Source: Alteromonas_E sp964230255 (lineage in GTDB: Bacteria > Pseudomonadota > Gammaproteobacteria > Enterobacterales > Alteromonadaceae). Taken from it: a stretch of 54,341 nt of DNA. Within the stretch, counting starts at the first letter, position 1; each line of letters opens with the position of its first letter. A program made the translations under genes and the position numbers. The notes under the pieces are model-generated. The model saw nothing but the letters and a program-made list of their open reading frames with translations. It did no database searches and had not been told where the DNA came from. This document shows positions 44,334 to 53,219 of the stretch, one piece after another. Where the stretch lies: contig CAXRGW010000128.1 in NCBI GenBank assembly GCA_964230255.1, forward strand, positions 1-54,341, written 5' to 3'.

Positions 44334-44664
44334 AACAGGCCCCCCCTAATTTGAACGCAACACCTTGCCACATTTGATCCATTGCCTGCTTGGCTTGCTT
44401 AAGTGCAGATTTTCCTCCTGCGGTTACAGAGAAAAACCGCTTGGGTCGTCCGCCTCGTTGTGCGGTTGACTCACCTAATTTAGACACCACTAAGCCTTTT
44501 TTCTCCATGCGTTCTAATGTCGAATACAACGCGCCCAGTGCTACATCCCGGTCTATTTCGGCCTGCAATAACTGTCGAATTGCGGCGCCATACGCATTGC
44601 TATCTAAACGCAGTAACGCAAGTAATACAACGTGTTCAAGCTCGCCCAAGGTTTTCTTCTGCAT
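44326..44664 (-). CDS. PadR-family transcriptional regulator
   Basis: The 112-residue winged-helix regulator opens with LGELEHVVLLALLRLDSNAYGAAIRQLL. LGALYSTLERMEKKGLV is the recognition helix, and GGRPKRFFSVTAGGKSALKQA the wing and dimer helix. PadR proteins usually repress their own operon. A GGGGGAG sequence precedes the ATG. Two 22-bp direct repeats upstream bracket its promoter. It overlaps the membrane-protein gene by eight bases. Confidence 0.93.
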   Translation of the reverse strand: MQKKTLGELEHVVLLALLRLDSNAYGAAIRQLLQAEIDRDVALGALYSTLERMEKKGLVVSKLGESTAQRGGRPKRFFSVTAGGKSALKQAKQAMDQMWQGVAFKLGGACYE

Positions 44665-44676
44665 AACTCCCCCTTA

Positions 44677-44698
44677 ATTTTCCTACAATATAGTTATT
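44677..44698. promoter_or_regulatory. PadR operator candidate, repeat copy 1
   Basis: The sequence is ATTTTCCTAC, then AATA, then TAGTTATT. It matches the second copy at 44719-44740 in all positions but the central four. It contains the padR -10 element (44687-44692). Confidence 0.6.
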
Positions 44699-44715
44699 GA
44701 TAGCCAAGGACACAA
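44687..44715 (-). promoter_or_regulatory. Promoter of padR
   Basis: On the minus strand TTGTGT (44715-44710) and TATATT (44692-44687) are separated by 17 bases. The -10 lies inside repeat copy 1, and copy 2 sits just upstream of the -35. Confidence 0.55.
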
Positions 44716-44718
44716 CTT

Positions 44719-44740
44719 ATTTTCCTACTTTGTAGTTATT
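44719..44740. promoter_or_regulatory. PadR operator candidate, repeat copy 2
   Basis: The sequence is ATTTTCCTAC, then TTTG, then TAGTTATT, starting 42 bases (four helical turns) from copy 1. The CTAC-TTT-GTAG core is a perfect dyad, as expected for a PadR dimer. Confidence 0.6.
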
Positions 44741-44743
44741 TTG

Positions 44744-44773
44744 ACGTATACCAACGCATACGAATTTATACGT
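44744..44773. repeat. AT-rich inverted repeat beyond the DASS gene
   Basis: ACGTATA (44744-44750) and TATACGT (44767-44773) are exact complements with a 16-base spacer. An alternative CGTAT/ATACG pair lies inside. It is 37 bases past the transporter stop codon. It is not a typical terminator. Confidence 0.35.
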
Positions 44774-44810
44774 TTAATTTGGAAAGCGGCAGAGAATCAC
44801 CTGAAAACCT

Positions 44811-46208
44811 TTAGAACTGGACGCCAATAACTAGCGCTGCCACAACTGCAACCATCACGTTGAGTACTGCCCCTTCCCTAGCCATAATCTTGATATCAAT
44901 TTTGCCCGTACCATACACAATAGCATTGGGAGCAGTAGCTACCGGCAACATAAACGCGCAGCTTGCACTAATAGCAGCAGGTATCATGAGTAAAGCAGGA
45001 TCCATATTATTGGCTAATGCAGCGCTAGCTAATATCGGCATTAACAGTGTTGCGGTTGCAGTATTGGAGGTCATTTCAGTTAAGAAGCTAACAGCCAAAC
45101 ACAAAAGTAAAACCAGCATTAGGACGGGTAAACCAGCAAGACCACCTAAGCCTTTGCCGATAAGTTCGCTAAGACCACTTTGCGTAAATGCACTGGCAAT
45201 ACAAATTCCGCCAGCGAATAATAGCAGCATGCCCCACGGAATATCCCTAGCGGTTTCCCAATCCAATAAATAGGTTCTTTTCTCATCACTTGCATCGCGG
45301 GGTTCAGCAGGTATCATACACATCAATATAACGCCGACTAGCGCCACTGTGCTGTCGCCAATTCCCGAAATCCCCAACAAACCACTCCACTGTGGTCGAA
45401 AGACCCAAGCTAATGCGATGCAAGCAAATACAACTAACACACGTCGCTCAGCGGATCGCCATGCTGGTAACTGAGGAATTGTAACATCTCCTAAAGGCCC
45501 AATGCCGCGTGTTAACCATAAAGCCATTATAGGTATGGCGAGCAGTACAACGGGAATACCGTATTGCATCCAGTCGGCAAAGCCCAATTGAATACCGGTG
45601 AACTCTTCGTAAATACTAATAAAAATGATGTTAGGCGGAGTGCCTATTGGTGTGCCTACCCCGCCAAGTGACGCCGAATATGCAATAGCCAACAACAGTA
45701 CAATTGCTAATCGAGGCTGATTAAAGTGACTGACCAAGGCTAAACCGATTGGCATTAACATCAAAGTAGTGGCTGAATTAGAAATCCACATACTCAATAT
45801 CGCTGCTGTAAGCATGAAAGCTAAAACGAGCCGTTTTGCGCTATGAGCACCAGTAAGTTTCAACATGCCAAACGCTAAACGCGTATGCACACCTGATTTC
45901 TCCAGCGCTTTTGACAACATGAACGCACCCATCAATAACACGATGACATGATTGCCCAGTGCCGACGCAGCTTCTCGATGAGTCAAAATACCAGCTAATG
46001 GGAAGGCGGCAAAGGGTACTAGTGAAGTAACGGGAATTGGCAGCGCTTCTGTAACCCACATAGCGCCAACCAACATAGTGATTGCAGCAGTTACGGCTAC
46101 TTCATAGGGTTGCCCGATGGCAATTAGCACGCTGTAAGTTGCAGTGGCTAGCACTAGTGCTAAGACAAGCATACGCACTTTTAGCCAATCTTGACGCGCT
46201 TCTGACAT
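44811..46208 (-). CDS. DASS-family sodium/anion symporter
   Basis: The 465-residue membrane protein belongs to the divalent anion:Na+ symporter (SLC13) family. It has the two sodium-site SNT motifs, SNSATT near residue 144 and SNTATA near 387, and eleven or more hydrophobic helices. GGVGTPIGTPPN and ATAPNAIVYGTGK are typical helix-hairpin segments. Likely substrates are C4-dicarboxylates or related anions. It starts two bases after nagZ, with AGGAG in the nagZ tail, so both genes form one unit. Confidence 0.9.
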   Translation of the reverse strand: MSEARQDWLKVRMLVLALVLATATYSVLIAIGQPYEVAVTAAITMLVGAMWVTEALPIPVTSLVPFAAFPLAGILTHREAASALGNHVIVLLMGAFMLSKALEKSGVHTRLAFGMLKLTGAHSAKRLVLAFMLTAAILSMWISNSATTLMLMPIGLALVSHFNQPRLAIVLLLAIAYSASLGGVGTPIGTPPNIIFISIYEEFTGIQLGFADWMQYGIPVVLLAIPIMALWLTRGIGPLGDVTIPQLPAWRSAERRVLVVFACIALAWVFRPQWSGLLGISGIGDSTVALVGVILMCMIPAEPRDASDEKRTYLLDWETARDIPWGMLLLFAGGICIASAFTQSGLSELIGKGLGGLAGLPVLMLVLLLCLAVSFLTEMTSNTATATLLMPILASAALANNMDPALLMIPAAISASCAFMLPVATAPNAIVYGTGKIDIKIMAREGAVLNVMVAVVAALVIGVQF

Positions 46209-46210
46209 TG

Positions 46211-47215
46211 TTATGCTCCTGATACTGTTTCAATCATGGCTTTGGCTCGTTGATACTCACTGGTAATGGCCGCAAGCGATATTTCGACATTAGGTTTCAA
46301 ACGTTGAATTCGAGGACTATGCAAATAATCAGTTGGAAGCCGCTCTAGCACAGAAAGTACCGCATTTCGGTCATTACACAGTAACGCCATATCACACCCT
46401 GCCGCTAACGCTGCAACGGTGCGCGCAAACGCATCACCCGCCACAGTTGCAGCCTGCATAGATAAGTCATCAGAGAACAAAACACCTTCAAATCCGAGTT
46501 TATCGCGCAAAATATGTTGTAGCCAAAAGGTTGAAAAACCTGCGGGGTGCTTATCAACTTTTGGAAAAATAACATGCGCAGGCATCAAAGCATCGAGTTT
46601 TCCCGTGGCAATTAGCTGACTAAACACGCGCATATCAGATTGTTCAATCTCGCTCAATTGACGCTCGTCAATCGCCGCCGCAACGTGTGAATCGGCTTTA
46701 ACGCTGCCATGTCCCGGAAAGTGCTTTCCGGTAGATTTCATGCCTACAGCACTAAAACCATCAATAAATGCGCTACCTAACTCACATACGTTGGCAACCG
46801 AATCGCTAAAAGCGCGGTCGCCAATGACATCTGAAATATTATCGATATCCAAAACCGGCGCAAAACTAATATCAATATCAAGTTGACGCAACTCGTAACC
46901 AATGACTAAACCACTTGCAAACGCCAACTCCAGCACTTCACATTGATATTCAGAAGCCAGCAAGCCGAGTCTTCCCATCGCGGGAATTCGGGTGAAACCG
47001 TCTCTGAAGCGCTGTACACGCCCGCCCTCTTGATCAACGGCAATAAGTAAGTGTGGTGCTATGTTTCTTATCGCAATAACTAGATCGCGTAACTGCTGAA
47101 CATCCCGATAATTGCGACTAAACAATATCAAACCACCCACTAATGGATGAGTGAGCACAGCATTGTCTTCGGCGGTTAACTCAAGACCTTCTATATCGAC
47201 CATCAATGGCCCCAT
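46211..47215 (-). CDS. nagZ: Beta-N-acetylhexosaminidase
   Basis: This cytoplasmic family-3 glycosidase removes GlcNAc from anhydro-muropeptides in cell-wall recycling. The 334 residues include DQEGGRVQRFRDGFT, the KHFPGHGSVKADSH loop with the catalytic His/Asp, and SDDLSM with the nucleophilic Asp. A strong GGAGG precedes the ATG. The DASS transporter follows it in the same operon. It is divergent from the penicillin-acylase-family gene. Confidence 0.95.
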   Translation of the reverse strand: MGPLMVDIEGLELTAEDNAVLTHPLVGGLILFSRNYRDVQQLRDLVIAIRNIAPHLLIAVDQEGGRVQRFRDGFTRIPAMGRLGLLASEYQCEVLELAFASGLVIGYELRQLDIDISFAPVLDIDNISDVIGDRAFSDSVANVCELGSAFIDGFSAVGMKSTGKHFPGHGSVKADSHVAAAIDERQLSEIEQSDMRVFSQLIATGKLDALMPAHVIFPKVDKHPAGFSTFWLQHILRDKLGFEGVLFSDDLSMQAATVAGDAFARTVAALAAGCDMALLCNDRNAVLSVLERLPTDYLHSPRIQRLKPNVEISLAAITSEYQRAKAMIETVSGA

Positions 47216-47299
47216 TCGCCAACCTCCGTAAAATTCTTCTTCTAATTGTAACGTTGCATGGTTACGATGCTGTAAACGTTAGAAACTATACGAAAAAAA

Positions 47300-49591
47300 A
47301 TGATTAAACGCATCTCAATCGTTCTGATTACGTTAGTAATTTTGCTCGCTATCGCTACCTATGTAGCGCTGTGGTTGAGCCTACCAAAGCTTGACCAGCA
47401 GCGTTCTGCCAATGTCACTGCGAAAACGCTACTTCAACGTGATGCCCGAGGCCATACCCTGATCACAGCAATCGACGCAGTGGATGCAGCTTACGCAACC
47501 GGCTTTGCTCATGCCCAAGACCGCTTATTTCAAATGGATTTACTGCGCCGCAGCGGTGCTGGCGAAATTGCGGAATTATTTGGTAAAGCCGCAATACCAC
47601 TGGACGAGCGAGCGAGATTCCATCAGTTTCGCCTGCGAGCTAACGGCATTACCGCTAAGATGCCCGATAACCAAAAAGCTCTCCTAGCGGCTTATACCAA
47701 AGGTGTTAATGACGCTGTAGCAGATATGTCAGTATTACCGTTTGAGTATCTGTTTTTGCGTCAATCCTTTAAACCTTGGGAAATGGCTGATTCAATACTG
47801 GTATCGTTTAGCATGTATATGGATTTACAACACTCACAAGTGAATCGAGATTTAACATTCACTCGCATCGCAGAGCGTTATGGCAGCAACATGGTAGATT
47901 TCTTATTGCTACCCAGTGCATACCAAGCAGCGCTTGATAGCTCGATTGTACCTCAACCCTCAGTTATTGATATACCGCAAATCAGCAATGTTGATAATCC
48001 CGATTGGGCTTATCGTCATATCGAAGAACCCATCGATATTGGCAGTAACAACTGGGCCGTCAGTGGCAACCTGACTAGTACTGGCGTTGGCATGATTAGC
48101 GACGATATGCATTTAGGCCTGCGCGTGCCCCCTATTTGGTACCGCTTGAGCTCAATCTATCAACAAGATGGTGAAAACGTAGAGTTGCATGGCGTAAGTC
48201 TCCCGGGCACACCTGGCATTATCGTTGGTAGCAACACCCACATTGCCTGGGGTTTTACCAATGCTAATTTAGATAATACAGATTGGGTAGAATTGGCTGA
48301 TGATACGCCCGTAACAACGTTGGATGAGGTAATAAAAACTCCAGGAGGCGATCACAACTACAGCATTTTAATGAGTGAATTTGGCCCGGTTAAAATTATC
48401 GGTGAACAGCGCTACGCTCTGCGTTGGACTGCTCATTTTGATTATGCCGTAAACCTAAACCATTTCGCCCTAGCGACTGCTCGTACCGTCGAACAAGCTC
48501 GTAACATCACCAAGACCATGGGCATCCCAGTTCAGAATTTTGTTGTCGCAGACAACAGCGGAAACGTTGCTTGGATGCCAGCCGGCGCAGTTACTGCCCG
48601 CCCAACCCCCAGCAATGAAGCCATACCGCAAGACCAAGTATCATCGCAGTGGTCATTTCAGGCACAAGATTTACCGGCTGTCATCAACCCTGAAAACAAT
48701 AGAATATGGACCGCAAACGCGCGTGTCATATCGACTGAACACTTACAACGTTTCGGTGATGGCGGTTATGCATTGGGCTCACGAGGACTGCAAATCCGCG
48801 ATCGACTGTATGAAAGAGAATCATTTTCTGAAGCAGACTTTTATTCGATACAGCTTGATAACGAAGCGCAATTTTTAAGTCGCTGGCATGCAATCCTTAC
48901 TCAGACACTTCAACAGAGCCCGACCGAGTTTGCTACTGATTTGACTCTTTTAAATAACTGGCAGGGATGTTCATGCCCTGACTCAGTAGGCTACTCGTTG
49001 GTTAGGAAGTTCCGCACAGAGGTCATTAATCAACTGTTAGCGCCTCTGGAGAATCATTTGCAAACGGAAGGGCTAACCCTGCGCCCCGTATTACGTCATG
49101 TCGAACCAGCGATAAATGCTTTGTTACAGCAGCAACCAAAGTTATGGCTGCCGGAAGGTTATCCCAACTATCAACAGTTTTTGGTCAATATGTATCGACA
49201 AAGCCGCGCTAGATTACTAGAACAATACGTCGGTGGTGATTTAACTCGTTTAGATGAATTGAACTGGGGTTTAGTCAATGAATTGCTCGTCCAGCATCCA
49301 TTTAGCCGTGTTATGCCCTTCCTTTCTGGTTTCTTGGATATGCCCAGTGTTCCTGGCTTTGGCGATAGTTACTTACCTGCAGTCCAAAACGGAACACATG
49401 GAGCGTCACAACGCTTAACCGTGCAACCGGGGTTAGAGCAAAACGCGATTTTGACGGTCCCCGGAGGACAATCTGGCCATCCATTAAGCCAGTTTTACCG
49501 CCTCGGGTTTGACGACTACACACAAGGTGAGAATACGCCACTATTGCCCGGTGAAATTACCCATAGCATCACTTTTTCACCCGCTAATTAG
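47300..49591 (+). CDS. Penicillin acylase family Ntn-hydrolase
   Basis: The 763-residue precursor has an N-terminal membrane anchor or signal (about 5-27), so the enzyme acts in the periplasm. The self-processing nucleophile is Ser249 in IGSNNWAVSG; cleavage before it gives an alpha chain of about 248 and a beta chain of about 515 residues. DAAYATGFAHAQDRLFQMDL and GTPGIIVGSNTHIAWGFTN are family blocks. Relatives hydrolyse penicillins, acyl-homoserine lactones or other N-acyl compounds; the substrate cannot be chosen from sequence. It overlaps the convergent gene by eight bases. Confidence 0.9.
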   Translation: MIKRISIVLITLVILLAIATYVALWLSLPKLDQQRSANVTAKTLLQRDARGHTLITAIDAVDAAYATGFAHAQDRLFQMDLLRRSGAGEIAELFGKAAIPLDERARFHQFRLRANGITAKMPDNQKALLAAYTKGVNDAVADMSVLPFEYLFLRQSFKPWEMADSILVSFSMYMDLQHSQVNRDLTFTRIAERYGSNMVDFLLLPSAYQAALDSSIVPQPSVIDIPQISNVDNPDWAYRHIEEPIDIGSNNWAVSGNLTSTGVGMISDDMHLGLRVPPIWYRLSSIYQQDGENVELHGVSLPGTPGIIVGSNTHIAWGFTNANLDNTDWVELADDTPVTTLDEVIKTPGGDHNYSILMSEFGPVKIIGEQRYALRWTAHFDYAVNLNHFALATARTVEQARNITKTMGIPVQNFVVADNSGNVAWMPAGAVTARPTPSNEAIPQDQVSSQWSFQAQDLPAVINPENNRIWTANARVISTEHLQRFGDGGYALGSRGLQIRDRLYERESFSEADFYSIQLDNEAQFLSRWHAILTQTLQQSPTEFATDLTLLNNWQGCSCPDSVGYSLVRKFRTEVINQLLAPLENHLQTEGLTLRPVLRHVEPAINALLQQQPKLWLPEGYPNYQQFLVNMYRQSRARLLEQYVGGDLTRLDELNWGLVNELLVQHPFSRVMPFLSGFLDMPSVPGFGDSYLPAVQNGTHGASQRLTVQPGLEQNAILTVPGGQSGHPLSQFYRLGFDDYTQGENTPLLPGEITHSITFSPAN

Positions 49592-50168
49592 GTAATGCGT
49601 CGAGGCGGCGTTGCCACTCGAGTAGAGCCTGAGCATTAGCTTGGGCGAAGGTTAATGGTTGTTCCTGGTTATCGCGGCTGGCTGCTACTAAAGCCTCTGC
49701 AATAGCTTCAAGTGTAGCATTACGAGCAGCAAACAATTGTTGGGTTTTATCGAATAAATCAGCCGCCTCTGGGAATCGACCAGCAATGGGTTCAAACGCT
49801 TCGCCATTGTAGTAAGCCTCCTCAACCTGTTGCTGAAAGATTGCACGCTTAGCTCGGAAACGCAAGTAATCACGTCCACGTTTACCCTCCAAAAACGCTA
49901 GCTGCTGAGATTGATAACCTATCTGCTCAGCTGCACTGATGATACGCACTTGCCATTCTTCGAGAGCTCCTTCATCGCGCTCAGCTACGGCGTCTAAGAT
50001 ACCTTGCTGGACGTCAGAGGCAGATAAAAGTTGCTCTATGGTCAACTGCGGTGAGGTGAAATTTGATTCTTGATTGTCATTATTAAACAACGTGATGTAT
50101 GTCGCGGCTAACACAAAACAGGCTATGGTAGCGAGAAGTACGGTCTTATTTTTTTTAAATCTAAACAT
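49584..50168 (-). CDS. Unrecognised single-pass membrane protein
   Basis: The 194-residue protein has one N-terminal membrane helix (about 9-28) followed by a helical, charged, Gln- and Glu-rich periplasmic part. Blocks such as RDYLRFRAKRAIFQQQVEEAY and PEAADLFDKTQQLFAARN recall the helical repeats of lipase chaperones (LifO), but the match is weak and no lipase is adjacent. I do not assign a function. It converges on the acylase gene with an eight-base overlap. Confidence 0.65.
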   Translation of the reverse strand: MFRFKKNKTVLLATIACFVLAATYITLFNNDNQESNFTSPQLTIEQLLSASDVQQGILDAVAERDEGALEEWQVRIISAAEQIGYQSQQLAFLEGKRGRDYLRFRAKRAIFQQQVEEAYYNGEAFEPIAGRFPEAADLFDKTQQLFAARNATLEAIAEALVAASRDNQEQPLTFAQANAQALLEWQRRLDALPN

Positions 50169-50215
50169 CGTTTATTCAAGTATTGATTGTTGCTTACATT
50201 TCAATAGGACTAATT

Positions 50216-50497
50216 ATGATAAAGATAACAGAATTCGATGACCGATTGTTTATCCTAAACTCTCTAGTTCGTCGCAAGGAGATACCAGAGCAATGGCAAA
50301 AGGATCCGGATTACCACATTGAATTTGAAACCAAAGCTAGCCGAGTGAGTCGTGTGACGGTCATCGTAGAAAAAACAGACGAAGTCACGGTTATCGAATA
50401 CGAGCCAATGCACAACCCAAAGTGCTCGAATGAAGAATCGTTGTTTATGCTCAAAACATCAGAACACCGCCAACGGCCGTTGACGGTGACTACCTAA
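50216..50497 (+). CDS. Small unrecognised protein
   Basis: This is a soluble protein of 93 residues starting MIKITEFDDRLFILNSLV. The ATG at 50216 has AGGA about six bases upstream. It is charged, with many Glu, Lys and Arg residues and an alternating strand-like middle (RVTVIVEKTDEVTVIEYEP). No family is recognised. It converges on ihfA with a 20-base gap. Confidence 0.6.
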   Translation: MIKITEFDDRLFILNSLVRRKEIPEQWQKDPDYHIEFETKASRVSRVTVIVEKTDEVTVIEYEPMHNPKCSNEESLFMLKTSEHRQRPLTVTT

Positions 50498-50517
50498 TCC
50501 AGTGGTGTTTAGCGCTC

Positions 50518-50817
50518 TTACTGACCTGTTGGCTTTGCGTTTTCCACTCGGCTTTTGAGTTTTTGGCCGGGTCTAAACGTTACCACTCGACGGGCTTTGA
50601 TCGGAATATCTTCACCCGTCTTGGGGTTGCGACCAGGACGTTCGTTCTTGGTACGCAAATCAAAATTACCAAAACCAGAAAGCTTGACTTGCTCACCAGA
50701 CTCCAATGAAGTTTTTATTTCTTCAAAGAATGCTTCTACGAGATCTTTCGAGTCGCGTTTATTCAACCCAAGTTTATCAAACAAATGTTCGGCCATTTCG
50801 GCTTTGGTTAATGCCAT
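50518..50817 (-). CDS. ihfA: Integration host factor subunit alpha
   Basis: IhfA pairs with IhfB to bend DNA and act in transcription, replication and recombination. The 99 residues match the family: MALTKAEMAEHLFDKLGLNKR at the start, KLSGFGNFDLRTKNERPGRNPKTGEDIPI with the DNA-inserting proline loop, and ARRVVTFRPGQKLK. It follows pheT by three bases, the usual order in gammaproteobacteria. Confidence 0.97.
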   Translation of the reverse strand: MALTKAEMAEHLFDKLGLNKRDSKDLVEAFFEEIKTSLESGEQVKLSGFGNFDLRTKNERPGRNPKTGEDIPIKARRVVTFRPGQKLKSRVENAKPTGQ

Positions 50818-50820
50818 TTC

Positions 50821-53208
50821 TTATTCTCTCAACGCTGCCTTAAATTGTGCTGATAGACCAGCAACCACCGTGTCCACCGCTTGCTGTATTTCGGCTTCCT
50901 CTAAAGTTTTATTCTGATCTTGCAATGTAAGCGACAGAGCCAGGCTTTTCATTCCAGGTTCGATACCTTTTCCTCTGTACACGTCAAATAAGCTTAGGTC
51001 AACTAATTGATTTACGCCAATTTTTTCTACATACCTGTGTATATCGCCAAGATTAATTGCTTCATCGACAATAATCGCAATGTCACGGCGGTTCGCTGGA
51101 TATTTAGAAATAGGTTGTGCATCGGGCAAGACTCTAGTTGTGACTTTATCAACGAATAATTCAAATGCGAATGTACGACCGTTGAGTCCTAGTGGCTTTT
51201 CAAACTGAGGATGTATTGCCCCGATCCAGCCAATTACTTCACCGTTTAAGGTTATCTCCGCATTTTGACCCGGGTGCAGCGCGCTGTGTTCAGCAGCAAT
51301 AAAATCGGTCGCACCTTGAACGCCCACTGCCGCTAAAATGGCTTCAACATCACCTTTAACATCGAAGAAATCAACTGGCGTTTCTGTGCAATCCCAATGT
51401 AAGTCATTGCGCTGACCCGCTGCGACACCGGCAATCATCATCTCTTGACGCAAACCATTCTCACCGGTTTCGTCAGGAATAAAACGTAAACCGGTTTCAA
51501 ATAAGCGCACACGTTGCTGTTGACGCTGTTGATGATAACTTACCGCCTGCAGCAAACCTGTCCACAAACTGACTCGCATAACCGACATTTCTGACGATAT
51601 CGGATGCGGTAAAACCAAGCCCTGCTGATTTGGAAATAATGCTATTTGATGCTTTGGATCGACAAAAGAATAAGTAATAGCTTCCGTGTAACCACGCTCA
51701 AGTAATGTGTTTTTTAGCTGTGAAAGCGGTAATTGGCTCTCTTGAGCTGCAAGCATTTGCAAAGAAGATTGCGGCGCTTTATTGGGAATGCTGTTATAGC
51801 CGAATACTCGTGCAACTTCTTCGATTAGGTCCTCTTCAATTTCAATATCGAAACGATAGGTCGGAACAACGGCTGACCACGAGTTTTCACCCACGGTTAC
51901 CTTTAACCCTAAACGCTGCAGAATATCCGTTACAGTGGCGTCATCAATACTATGACCCAATACGCGGTCTAGGCGCTCGCGGCGCAAGGTTACATTGCGC
52001 GGCACAGGTAAATGTTCATCTGACTTGGCTTCAACGATTGGACCCGCTTGCCCACCAACAATGTCTAACAGAAGCTGCGTTGCGCGTTCCATAGCCGTGT
52101 GCTGCAATTCAGGATCAACGCCCCGCTCGTAGCGATGGGAAGCGTCTGTGTGCAATCCATACTGACGAGCCTTACCAATGATCGCATCCGGAGCAAAGAA
52201 CGCAGACTCAAGGAATATGTCCTGAGTTTTTGCTGTCACACCTGATTGCAAACCGCCAAAGATACCTGCCATTGCAATCGCTTTACTAGCGTCCGCAATA
52301 ACTAAAGTATTGTCTTTAAGCGCGACTGTTGACTCATCTAACAGCGTAATCTCTTCATCTTGCTTTGCCATGCGCACAACAATCTTTTCGTCAATTGCCG
52401 CTAAGTCAAAAGCGTGCATAGGATGACCCAATTCCAACAAAACATAGTTGGTAATATCAACGACAGGGTCGATACTGCGAATACCACTTCGGCGCAATTT
52501 TTCAACCATCCATAAAGGGGTTGGTGCGGCGAGATTTACACCTTTTATAACGCGGCCCAAATAACGAGGGCAAGCTTCAGGTGCGGCTAATTCAATCGCT
52601 CGAGTATCATCAATACTAATCTCGGCTGGTGTTACTTGTGGTTCAGCCACGTCCTGTTGATTCAGCACGCCCACTTCACGAGCAAGGCCTCGAATTCCCA
52701 AACAGTCTGCACGATTAGGCGTTAGGTCAACTTCTATTGCTGAGTCATCTAGGCTTAAATACTCAATGATATCTTGACCAATTGGCGCACCTGCAGGCAA
52801 CTCGATAATACCGCTGTGGTCTTCACCCATGCCCAGTTCAGAGAAACTACATAACATTCCAAAGCTCGGTTGACCGCGTAGTTTGGCTTTTTTGATCTTG
52901 AAATTTCCTGGCAATACCGCGCCAACCGTAGCTACAGCCACCGTTAAGCCTTGACGACAGTTTGGCGCACCACAAACTATATCGAGAAGCTCTTCGGCAC
53001 CTACGTTCACTTTGGTGACTTGTAACTTGTCTGCGTCCGGATGTTGACCGCATTCAACAACTTCACCCACTACAACGCCACTGAATTCGCCCGCTACAGG
53101 ATTAGTCGCATCAACCTCTAGACCAGCCATACTCAGCTGTTCTGATAGTTCATTTGTGCTTAACTGTGGGCTAACCCACTCTCGCAACCATTTTTCACTA
53201 AATTTCAT
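50821..53208 (-). CDS. pheT: Phenylalanine-tRNA ligase beta subunit
   Basis: With PheS this forms the alpha2beta2 enzyme that charges tRNA-Phe. It has 795 residues. An N-terminal tRNA-binding EMAP-like domain (GEVVECGQHPDADKLQVTKV) is followed by the B3/B4 editing region. The B5 domain and the catalytic-like core come next, and the FDX-ACB domain (SKYPANRRDIAIIVDEAIN) ends the chain. Length and order match E. coli PheT. The start lies 11 bases after pheS and the genes are co-transcribed. Confidence 0.97.
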   Translation of the reverse strand: MKFSEKWLREWVSPQLSTNELSEQLSMAGLEVDATNPVAGEFSGVVVGEVVECGQHPDADKLQVTKVNVGAEELLDIVCGAPNCRQGLTVAVATVGAVLPGNFKIKKAKLRGQPSFGMLCSFSELGMGEDHSGIIELPAGAPIGQDIIEYLSLDDSAIEVDLTPNRADCLGIRGLAREVGVLNQQDVAEPQVTPAEISIDDTRAIELAAPEACPRYLGRVIKGVNLAAPTPLWMVEKLRRSGIRSIDPVVDITNYVLLELGHPMHAFDLAAIDEKIVVRMAKQDEEITLLDESTVALKDNTLVIADASKAIAMAGIFGGLQSGVTAKTQDIFLESAFFAPDAIIGKARQYGLHTDASHRYERGVDPELQHTAMERATQLLLDIVGGQAGPIVEAKSDEHLPVPRNVTLRRERLDRVLGHSIDDATVTDILQRLGLKVTVGENSWSAVVPTYRFDIEIEEDLIEEVARVFGYNSIPNKAPQSSLQMLAAQESQLPLSQLKNTLLERGYTEAITYSFVDPKHQIALFPNQQGLVLPHPISSEMSVMRVSLWTGLLQAVSYHQQRQQQRVRLFETGLRFIPDETGENGLRQEMMIAGVAAGQRNDLHWDCTETPVDFFDVKGDVEAILAAVGVQGATDFIAAEHSALHPGQNAEITLNGEVIGWIGAIHPQFEKPLGLNGRTFAFELFVDKVTTRVLPDAQPISKYPANRRDIAIIVDEAINLGDIHRYVEKIGVNQLVDLSLFDVYRGKGIEPGMKSLALSLTLQDQNKTLEEAEIQQAVDTVVAGLSAQFKAALRE

Positions 53209-53219
53209 TCAATCGCCCC

